Assembly: GCA_947479185.1 (NCBI GenBank)
Contig: CANJYY010000162.1
Coordinates: 1 to 6,355 of the forward strand
Origin: Caulobacteraceae bacterium
GTDB taxonomy: Bacteria; Pseudomonadota; Alphaproteobacteria; Caulobacterales; Caulobacteraceae
Length of the DNA stretch: 6,355 bases
Direction of reading: 5' to 3'
The notes beneath the pieces are model-generated. The model worked only from the letters and a program-made list of their open reading frames with translations, searched no databases and was not told the DNA's origin. This document shows positions 1 to 4,414 of the stretch, in pieces. Each line of letters begins with the position of its first letter. Within the stretch, counting starts at the first letter, position 1. The translations under genes and the position numbers were made by a program.

Positions 1-2
1 CA

Positions 3-89
3 GGGCGGTTCATCAAGGGCGGCTCCCGGTCCCGACAGGGACGCTCGCTCTCCGGCCTGCAAGGCGCGCGCCAGCCCGGCGTGACCTGA
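3..89 (+). CDS. Possible C-terminal end of an upstream gene (partial)
   Basis: The frame beginning at position 3 is open from the window edge to a TGA at 87-89. Of its 28 sense codons, 25 end in G or C, a stronger coding-like bias than the other two plus frames here. The predicted tail is basic and polar (it contains KGGSRSRQGRS) and matches no family I recognise. It would end 27 bases before the esterase start, so the two could be co-transcribed. An alternative is a divergent minus-strand gene starting at the CAT at 11-13, with GGGAG on the minus strand 9 bases upstream of that start, which would make this stretch intergenic. The evidence is too short to decide. Confidence 0.3.
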   Translation, partial: GRFIKGGSRSRQGRSLSGLQGARQPGVT

Positions 90-116
90 CGGCCGGTTTC
101 TTGTTAGCGTTGCGCC

Positions 117-956
117 ATGATGACTCGCCTGTTTCTCGCCCTCGCCGTCCTGTTGACGGCCTCGCCGGCCCTTGCCCAGCCTGCGGCCGAGCGCCCCATC
201 GTCCTGGGCTCGGCCTTCGATCTGCCCTCCCGCGCCGAGGCGGAGGTCCGCCACATCACCGTCTGGCTGCCGCCGTCCTACGCCGACGGCAAGCAGAGCT
301 ATCCGGTGCTCTATCTGCTCGACGGCGGCGAGCAGCAGGATCTGCTGCCTGTGGTCGGGCTGGCGGCCCTGGCGGGGCTGAACGGCGTGACCGACGAGGT
401 CATCGTGGTCGGTATCGAGAGTGGTCCGGGCCTTCGGGTGCGTGACTTCACCACCCCGAGCGAGACGGAGCGCAAGGCCTATCCGACCAGCGGCCGCGCG
501 GCCCTGTTCCGCCGTTTCCTCGCCGAGGACCTGCTGCCGGCGATCGCGGCGCGCTACCGCACCTCGGGCGAGACGGCGATCATCGGCGAATCCCTGGCCG
601 GCTATTTCGTGCTCGACACGGCCCTGCGCCGGCCGGAGCTGTTCTCGACCTACATCGCCGTCAGCCCCAGCCTCTGGTGGGACGACGAAAGCCTCAGCCG
701 CGAGGCGGCGAGCCTGCTGAAGCGTTCCTGGCCGGCCGGTCGCCGGCTGTATGTCTCACGGGCGGCCGATGACGGGGCGGAGGCGGCGATGGCGCGCCTG
801 ACGGCGGCGCTGAAGGCGGCGGAGCCCGGCGGCCCCGCCTGGCTCTACGAGGCCTTTCCCGACGAACGCCACCGCTCGACCTACCATCCCGCCGGGCTGC
901 GCGCCCTGCGCTGGGCCTTCCCGGGGCCGGAGGCGGTGATGCCGGGAGGACGTTGA
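117..956 (+). CDS. Secreted alpha/beta-hydrolase-fold esterase (PF00756 esterase-D/IroE-like)
   Basis: A 279-residue predicted serine hydrolase. Residues 1-20 look like a Sec signal peptide: basic start (MMTR), hydrophobic core (LFLALAVLLTA) and cleavage motif ALA before Q21, so it should act in the periplasm or outside the cell. The early part has the family's WLPPSY and PVLYLLDGG strands (about 50-71). The nucleophile elbow is GESLAG (157-162) with Ser159 as the likely nucleophile; the usual second Gly after Ser is Ala161. SPSLWWDD (183-190) is highly typical of the IroE/enterobactin-esterase-like group. His252 in DERHRST is the likely catalytic histidine; the acid is less clear, perhaps among Asp218/Asp219. 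Substrate unknown: carboxyl esters or siderophore-type esters are possible. ATG codons at 117 and 120 are both usable and neither has a clear Shine-Dalgarno. The stop overlaps the next gene by four bases. Confidence 0.9.
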   Translation: MMTRLFLALAVLLTASPALAQPAAERPIVLGSAFDLPSRAEAEVRHITVWLPPSYADGKQSYPVLYLLDGGEQQDLLPVVGLAALAGLNGVTDEVIVVGIESGPGLRVRDFTTPSETERKAYPTSGRAALFRRFLAEDLLPAIAARYRTSGETAIIGESLAGYFVLDTALRRPELFSTYIAVSPSLWWDDESLSREAASLLKRSWPAGRRLYVSRAADDGAEAAMARLTAALKAAEPGGPAWLYEAFPDERHRSTYHPAGLRALRWAFPGPEAVMPGGR

Positions 957-1462
957 CCGACATCCGCCGCCTGACCGCCGCCGACGCCGCCGCCTTCCAT
1001 GCCCTGCGGCTGGAAGCGATGGCGGCCGAGCCGGAGTCCTTCGGCACGGACATCCTCGAGGAACGGACCAGGCCGCTGGACCGTGTCGCCGCCACCCTGG
1101 CGGCCACGGCGGTGTTCGGCGGCTTCGTCGACGGAGAGGGGCTGTGCGCCATGGCCGGCTTCGCCCGCCACGAGCCGCTGCGCGAGCGCCACAAGGGCCG
1201 GGTCTGGAGCATGTACGTCCGCGACTCGGTCCGGGGCCGGGGCCTCGGCGGGCGGCTGCTCGACGCGGTCATCGCCCATGCCGGTGACGAGGTGGACGTG
1301 CTGCAGCTCATCGTGGTCTCGACCAATGCCCCGGCCGTGGCGCTCTACGAAAGCCGGGGCTTCCAGCGCTGGGGCCTGGAGCCGTTCGCCCTGCGTGTGG
1401 CCGAGGGGCGGTACACCACGGACGCCTATTACTGGCTGCCCCTGTCCCGGGGACCCCTCTAA
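953..1462 (+). CDS. GNAT-family N-acetyltransferase
   Basis: A 169-residue protein covering a full GNAT fold. These enzymes move an acetyl group from acetyl-CoA to an amine of a small molecule or protein; the acceptor here is unknown. The N-terminus (TDIRRLTAADAAAFHALR) is the usual first strand and helix. Motif A is VWSMYVRDSVRGRGLGG at 84-100, with the acetyl-CoA pyrophosphate loop R94-x-x-G97-x-G99. Motif B is NAPAVALYESRGF at 125-137, ending in the common YESRGF signature. I chose the TTG at 953 because the conserved N-terminus is needed and the first ATG (1019) would remove it. TTGA overlaps the esterase TGA, so translation is probably coupled. GGGAGGA at 944-950 is a good ribosome site but lies only about 2-4 bases from the TTG. 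Cytoplasmic, probably in one operon with the esterase. Confidence 0.88.
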   Translation: MTDIRRLTAADAAAFHALRLEAMAAEPESFGTDILEERTRPLDRVAATLAATAVFGGFVDGEGLCAMAGFARHEPLRERHKGRVWSMYVRDSVRGRGLGGRLLDAVIAHAGDEVDVLQLIVVSTNAPAVALYESRGFQRWGLEPFALRVAEGRYTTDAYYWLPLSRGPL

Positions 1463-1504
1463 GGGTGTGTTAACGCGACACATTCTAACCTTCGGGCAAT
1501 AGCG

Positions 1505-1522
1505 GGGCCGTTTTCGTGGCCC
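1505..1522 (+). other. Small hairpin in the leader of the helical hypothetical gene
   Basis: GGGCC (1505-1509) pairs with GGCCC (1518-1522), extended by a G-T pair inside, around a loop of TTTTCG. No T-run follows, so it does not look like an intrinsic terminator. It ends 18 bases before the start codon. It could weakly end upstream transcription or be a leader structure; it may also be chance in GC-rich DNA. Confidence 0.25.
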
Positions 1523-1540
1523 GACGGAAGGCAGGACGCG

Positions 1541-1936
1541 ATGTCCGTATCCCGAACCGGCAGCTTTCGCCGCGTGAACGACCACTTCGAGCCCGAGGAT
1601 CAGAGCGATCCCCAGGCTCAGCGGCGCATGCGCGGGGTCCTTGAACACATCGACTACACGGCCTTCGCCGCCAACAAGGCGGTCATCAGCCAGGCGCTCG
1701 GGGCCGGCGACGCGAAGAAGTTCCAGCGCCTGGCCGTGGCCGCCGCCGCCGCCCGCGCCACCTGGGTGGCCCAGGCGCTCGCGGTCTCGGCCGCCGGCGG
1801 AAAGATGACGCCGCAGGACCTCAGCCAGCTGACCCATCTGCGCCACACCTTCGAGGAACTGGCCGAGGCCTACGAGGCCATGCGCCGGATGGTCGAGCGC
1901 GGCTATATCGCCTACAGCCAGCCGGACCCCGCCTAG
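1541..1936 (+). CDS. Hypothetical small helical protein
   Basis: A 131-residue protein I do not recognise. After a polar N-terminus (1-25) it appears almost entirely alpha-helical, with likely helices near 27-53, 57-85 (very Ala-rich, with Trp75) and 92-119, ending in a short Tyr-containing tail (GYIAYSQPDPA). There is no signal peptide or membrane segment, so it is probably cytoplasmic. Charged and hydrophobic residues alternate in a way that suggests a helical bundle. The ATG at 1541 is preceded by AAGGCAGGA, giving a usable ribosome site about 4-9 bases away. It stands alone: 78 bases separate it from the acetyltransferase and a probable promoter region lies after it. Codon use matches its neighbours, so it is likely a real lineage-conserved gene. 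Confidence 0.75.
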   Translation: MSVSRTGSFRRVNDHFEPEDQSDPQAQRRMRGVLEHIDYTAFAANKAVISQALGAGDAKKFQRLAVAAAAARATWVAQALAVSAAGGKMTPQDLSQLTHLRHTFEELAEAYEAMRRMVERGYIAYSQPDPA

Positions 1937-1979
1937 ATATTACCCGGGCGATATTGACTCGTTGATTTATCCGGGTAAA
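1937..1979. promoter_or_regulatory. Two palindromic operator-like sites upstream of DUF2239
   Basis: Site 1 is ATATTACCCGGGCGATAT (1937-1954), an 18-bp inverted repeat with two unpaired positions per arm. Site 2 is TTTATCCGGGTAAA (1966-1979), a 14-bp inverted repeat with one mismatched pair. Both are centred on CCGG, with centres 27 bp apart. The 8-mer TTACCCGG occurs in site 1 on the plus strand and in site 2 on the minus strand. A possible promoter is TTGACT (1954-1959), 16 bases, then TAAAAG (1976-1981), which would place site 2 over the spacer and -10 as expected for a repressor. The palindromes are seen directly; the promoter and the binding protein are inferred. Confidence 0.6.
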
Positions 1980-2008
1980 AGGCGAGCTCTGTTTGACGGA
2001 GCGCCGCC

Positions 2009-2572
2009 ATGGCCCACGACCCCGAAACCCCCTGCGCCGCCTTTGAAGGCCAGCGCCTGATCGCCGCCGGACCGCTGTCCGACGTCGCCCCTGCCGTGCG
2101 CGGGGTGCTCAACCAGCGTCCCAACGCCTCGGTGCTGATCCTCGCCGACGACGACAGCCGCCGGGTAGAGGTCGACCTGCGCGGCACGGTCGCCGAGGTT
2201 GCGGCCCGGGTCGCCGCCGTCGAGGCCAAGGGGCCCGGCCGGCCGAAGCTCGGCGTCGTACCGCGGGAAATCACCCTGCTGCCGCGCCACTGGGAATGGC
2301 TGGCGGCCCAGCCGGGCGGCGCCTCGGTGGCGCTGCGCAAGCTGGTCGAGGCTGCCCGCAAGGATCCGCGCGAACGGGCCCGGGCGGCGCGCGACAGCGC
2401 CTATCGGTTCATGACCACCCTGGCCGGCGACGCGCCGGGCTTCGAGGACGCGGTGCGGGCGCTCTACGCCGCCGACCGGACGGCCTTCGAGACCCATACG
2501 GAGTCCTGGGCGACGGACGTGCGCGACCATGCCCTGCGGCTGGCGGCGCCCGGCTTCGGAGAGACGACATGA
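2009..2572 (+). CDS. DUF2239 family protein, possible DNA-binding
   Basis: A 187-residue protein recognised as DUF2239 from its central block GRPKLGVVPREITLLPRHW (77-95) followed by a Trp/Leu-rich helix and PGGASVALRKLVEAAR (102-117). The family has no established function. Residues 86-117 follow a strand-helix-turn-helix pattern (REITL, then PRHWEWLAA, then PGGAS, then VALRKLVEAAR) much like ribbon-helix-helix DNA-binding proteins; this is a visual similarity, not a profile match. The N-terminal part (11-73) reads as strands and a helix (AFEGQRLIAAG, SVLILADDDSRRVEVDL). The C-terminal part (118-180) is helical and charged. No signal or membrane segment. GGAG at 1998-2001 lies 7 bases before the ATG. 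Its end overlaps the next gene by ATGA, so the two are made together. The palindromes just upstream suggest regulation, perhaps by this protein itself. Confidence 0.85.
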   Translation: MAHDPETPCAAFEGQRLIAAGPLSDVAPAVRGVLNQRPNASVLILADDDSRRVEVDLRGTVAEVAARVAAVEAKGPGRPKLGVVPREITLLPRHWEWLAAQPGGASVALRKLVEAARKDPRERARAARDSAYRFMTTLAGDAPGFEDAVRALYAADRTAFETHTESWATDVRDHALRLAAPGFGETT

Positions 2573-2913
2573 GCAGGGAGCGTCGCAAGGAACTGCTGGC
2601 GGCCTATCGGGAGCGCAAACCCCGGCCGGGGATCTTCGCCGTCCGCTGCGCGACGACAGGCCAGGTCTGGGTCCAGGCGACGCCCAACCTGGACACCTGT
2701 CGCAACGGCGTCTGGTTTCCGCTCAAGCTCGGCACCCATCCCAACCGGGCGCTGCAGGCCGAGTGGACGGCCCATGGCGCCGAGGCCTTCAGCATCGAGG
2801 ACATCGAGGCCCTGGCGGAGGATGACCTGTCGGGCTGGGAGCTGACCAGCAAGCTCAAGAGTCGCGAACGCCACTGGCGCGAGGCGATGAACGCCACGGC
2901 GGTGACCGGCTAG
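2569..2913 (+). CDS. Small GIY-YIG nuclease family protein with altered signature
   Basis: A 114-residue protein of the small single-domain GIY-YIG type found beside DUF2239. GIF (21-23) stands at the GIY position and WVQ (34-36) at the YIG position. The family block THPNRALQAEWTAHG lies at 56-70, and FSIEDIE (75-81) places Glu78 at the usual metal-binding site. Arg45 or Arg60 could be the conserved arginine. Both signature tyrosines are replaced (Phe23, Trp34) and the YIG glycine is Gln36, so nuclease activity is uncertain; the YIG part is often degenerate in this subgroup, as far as I recall. The frame is open far upstream, but the ATG at 2569 is favoured by GGAGAG (2558-2563) five bases before it, the ATGA overlap, and family-like sequence beginning there. 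Target (DNA or RNA) unknown; cytoplasmic. Confidence 0.8.
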   Translation: MSRERRKELLAAYRERKPRPGIFAVRCATTGQVWVQATPNLDTCRNGVWFPLKLGTHPNRALQAEWTAHGAEAFSIEDIEALAEDDLSGWELTSKLKSRERHWREAMNATAVTG

Positions 2914-2943
2914 GGGACATGTACCGTCTTCGGTACGTGTCCC
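2914..2943. terminator. Long hairpin between convergent genes
   Basis: GGGACATGTACCG (2914-2926) pairs with CGGTACGTGTCCC (2931-2943) around a TCTT loop. The stem has 13 pairs, including one G-T pair. It begins directly after the TAG of the GIY-YIG gene and ends 10 bases before the stop of the facing VOC gene, so it could serve both strands. There is no T-run on either side, so it is not a classic intrinsic terminator. It may instead be a dispersed palindromic repeat or an RNA-stabilising stem. Confidence 0.6.
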
Positions 2944-2953
2944 GTCCGTCCCC

Positions 2954-3343
2954 CTAGGTCCGCTCGATCAGGTCCCACCGGTTGCCGCACAGGTCCTCGA
3001 ACACCGCCACCGATCCGTAGGGCTCCCGGCGCGGGATTTCGAGAAAGCGCACCCCGGCGGCGGCCATGCGGGCATGGTCGCGGTCGAAGTCGTCGGTCTC
3101 GAGGAACAGGAACACGCGGCCGCCGCCCTGTTTGCCGATCGCCGCGCGCTGGCCTTCATCGGCGGCCCGCGCCAGCAGCAGCCCGCCGCCGTCGGTTCCG
3201 GGCGGCGCCACCTCGACCCAGCGCTTGCCCTCGCCCTGGGGCCTGTCCTCGACCAGGGTAAAGCCCATGCAATCGACGAAGAAGGCGATCGCCGGATCGT
3301 ACTCGGCCACGAGCAGGGCGGTCAGGGCGAGGCGCTGGCGCAT
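2954..3343 (-). CDS. VOC-fold (glyoxalase/bleomycin-resistance-like) protein
   Basis: A 129-residue protein with the two-module vicinal-oxygen-chelate layout. Module one contains TALLVAEYDPAIAFFVDCMGF (8-28, the usual AIxFY..LGF element) and VEDRP. Module two contains GGRVFLFLETDDFDRDHARM (74-93), AAGVRFLEIPRREPYG and VFEDLCGNRWDLIE (114-127), the common GNRWDLIE ending. The usual first metal-ligand histidine in strand one is absent (LTALLV), so metal-dependent catalysis is doubtful; binding or sequestration of a small molecule is possible. Substrate unknown. The frame stays open further upstream, but the ATG at 3343 is right: minus-strand GGAG lies 8 bases before it and the fold begins there. 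It is convergent with GIY-YIG and lies beyond the terminator of the upstream membrane-protein gene, so it probably has its own promoter within 3344-3386. Confidence 0.85.
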   Translation of the reverse strand: MRQRLALTALLVAEYDPAIAFFVDCMGFTLVEDRPQGEGKRWVEVAPPGTDGGGLLLARAADEGQRAAIGKQGGGRVFLFLETDDFDRDHARMAAAGVRFLEIPRREPYGSVAVFEDLCGNRWDLIERT

Positions 3344-3386
3344 GAGTCGGTCTCCGGATGCCGGGACACCATAGGCCGGAAACGCA

Positions 3387-3414
3387 AAAGGCCCTCCCGG
3401 TCCGGAGGGCCTTT
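3387..3414 (-). terminator. Intrinsic terminator of the Pro/Ala-rich membrane protein gene
   Basis: On the minus strand AAAGGCCCTCC (complement of 3404-3414) pairs with GGAGGGCCTTT (complement of 3387-3397): a perfect 11-bp stem with a 6-base loop, continuing into TTTTGCGTTT. It starts 22 bases after the stop of the gene at 3436-4047. The A-tract, GC stem and T-tract arrangement is that of a Rho-independent terminator. It separates transcription of that gene from the VOC gene. Confidence 0.85.
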
Positions 3415-3435
3415 CACGGTCATTGTCGTCGAAGT

Positions 3436-4047
3436 CTACGGCTGCGGCGTGACCGGCGCGGGGTCGGGCGTCATCACCGGCGGCGGGGCGGCCGGGATGA
3501 CGCTCACGGGCGCGCCCAGGCTGGGCGGCGGGACGTAGGGCTCGCGCGCACTGACGTTGCTCGACGCGTCGCTCGCGCTGGGGGCGGCCGCGACGGTGCG
3601 CGGCGGCGGAGCGCGACGGGCAGGCGCCGGCGTGACGCGGGCGCGGACCGCGGGCGCTGGCCGGGCGGCCGGCGGGGCGACGATCGAGGACGGCGGCGCG
3701 GCGGCGGCCGTCTCGACCGGTTCCGGCGACGGCGTCGCCGCGGGCAGGGGCGTCGGCAGCGGACGGGTCACCTCTGTGGTGGCGACGGTCTTGCCGGGCT
3801 CGGCCGGGTCGCGCTGCGACACGATCAGCAGGGCGGCGCCGGCGCACAGGGCGGCGACCCCGACCGGAGCCGCCAGGCGCCAGTCGATACTCTTGCGGGT
3901 CGAGCCGCCGCTCATCCGGGCGGTCAGCGCATCGTTCGCGGCGGGAGCGAACGGCGAGGCGGACGCGAAGGCGGCGCCGCCGGCGCCGGCGGGCATGGGG
4001 GCGGCATTGTCGAACAACGCACGGGCAGCATCACGATCCAGGGACAT
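3436..4047 (-). CDS. Single-pass membrane protein with Pro/Ala-rich tail, hypothetical
   Basis: A 203-residue protein I cannot assign to a family. Residues 1-57 are a polar, Ala-rich cytoplasmic segment beginning MSLDRDAARALFDNAAP and ending with Arg/Lys residues. Residues 58-76 (LAAPVGVAALCAGAALLIV) form one membrane helix. By the positive-inside rule the remaining 125 residues face the periplasm; they are dominated by Pro and Ala with scattered Arg (PAPAVRARVTPAPARRAPPP) and look disordered, as in cell-wall-spanning or linker segments. The frame is open further upstream, but the ATG at 4047 has GAGAGG six bases before it and the upstream codons overlap a promoter, so 4047 is the start. An EcfG-like promoter (4082-4107) suggests induction in the general stress response. 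An intrinsic terminator follows, so it is monocistronic. GC-rich repeats leave several opposite frames open; these are shadows. Confidence 0.75.
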   Translation of the reverse strand: MSLDRDAARALFDNAAPMPAGAGGAAFASASPFAPAANDALTARMSGGSTRKSIDWRLAAPVGVAALCAGAALLIVSQRDPAEPGKTVATTEVTRPLPTPLPAATPSPEPVETAAAAPPSSIVAPPAARPAPAVRARVTPAPARRAPPPRTVAAAPSASDASSNVSAREPYVPPPSLGAPVSVIPAAPPPVMTPDPAPVTPQP

Positions 4048-4081
4048 GGAAAGCCTCTCTGTGGTAGTGGTTCGGATGTTC

Positions 4082-4107
4082 AACGGCCTCCGGGCAGAAC
4101 AGGTTCC
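4082..4107 (-). promoter_or_regulatory. EcfG (sigma-T)-type general stress promoter
   Basis: The minus strand reads GGAAC (complement of 4103-4107), 17 bases, then CGTT (complement of 4082-4085). This matches the alphaproteobacterial EcfG consensus GGAAC-N16/17-CGTT exactly. Transcription would start near 4075, giving a leader of about 28 bases that carries GAGAGG before the ATG at 4047. The match and placement are seen directly; control by EcfG is inferred. Confidence 0.75.
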
Positions 4108-4414
4108 ATGATCCACCAATCATCGTTCTTGCGATTTATCGTCACCAGACATCCACGAGATGTATTTCTAACGTGGGTCGAGGATTGTAAAAAGAAGACA
4201 CCAAGGCGATGGATATCCGACGAGGACTTGTAGATACTTGACACGTTCTCGCCGTAATTGGTCAGGCCCCTCTTCGGCGACGGCGCCGGTTTGGGCGGCG
4301 TCGGGTGCGCTCTTTGCGCCACGTTCACCGGCCCGCAACGCCTGACCCCTAGGCTTGTCTTGACCCCAATTCGCCCGGCAGGCGAAACGTCGGGGGCGGT
4401 CGGAGGGCGTACCC
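4108..4414. other. Upstream region with a low-GC island, before the acyl-CoA synthetase
   Basis: Together with 4048-4107 this is the longest stretch without a confident gene. Positions 4111-4260 are about 45% GC by hand count, far below the flanking genes. A 41-codon frame (ATG 4108 to TAG 4233) starting MIHQSSFLRFIVTRH is possible but unsupported: its start abuts the -35 element of the minus-strand promoter and it has only a weak ribosome site. TTGACA at 4238-4243 is a good -35 candidate for the synthetase, but no convincing -10 follows at normal spacing; TTGACC at 4360-4365 is another weak candidate. A hairpin lies at 4278-4303. GGAGG at 4402-4406 is the ribosome site of the next gene. Confidence 0.6.
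4278..4303 (+). other. Hairpin upstream of the acyl-CoA synthetase
   Basis: CGACGGCGCC (4278-4287) pairs with GGCGGCGTCG (4294-4303) with one G-G mismatch and a loop of GGTTTG. It lies at the junction of the low-GC island and normal GC-rich sequence, 111 bases before the next start codon. No T-run follows. It might be a leader structure, or chance pairing in GC-rich DNA. Confidence 0.3.

Noticed and set aside
1470..1489. CtrA-like binding site (TTAA ... CTAAC) before the helical hypothetical gene
   Set aside because: The spacing does not fit TTAA-N7-TTAA and the second half-site is imperfect.
881..1846. Long minus-strand open frame opposite the acetyltransferase and hypothetical gene
   Set aside because: It lies antisense to genes with clear family motifs; the openness comes from high GC. 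The translation is Gly/Arg/His-rich without domains.
1967..2530. Minus-strand open frame opposite DUF2239
   Set aside because: Antisense to the recognised DUF2239 block, with no domain of its own.
2296..2568. N-terminal extension of the GIY-YIG gene back to 2296
   Set aside because: This part overlaps DUF2239 in another frame and is Arg/Gly-rich shadow sequence; ATG 2569 has a ribosome site and family-like start.
3344..3847. N-terminal extension of the VOC gene back to 3847
   Set aside because: It would run through an intrinsic terminator and antisense-frame shadow sequence; ATG 3343 has GGAG at 8 bases.
4048..4119. Extension of the membrane protein start to 4119
   Set aside because: These codons coincide with the EcfG-type promoter and leader, and ATG 4047 has a proper ribosome site.
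3358..4233. Plus-strand frame opposite the Pro/Ala-rich membrane protein
   Set aside because: Its Gly/Arg repeats mirror the Pro/Ala codons of the minus gene; it also crosses the terminator and the EcfG promoter. The minus gene has a ribosome site, promoter and terminator.
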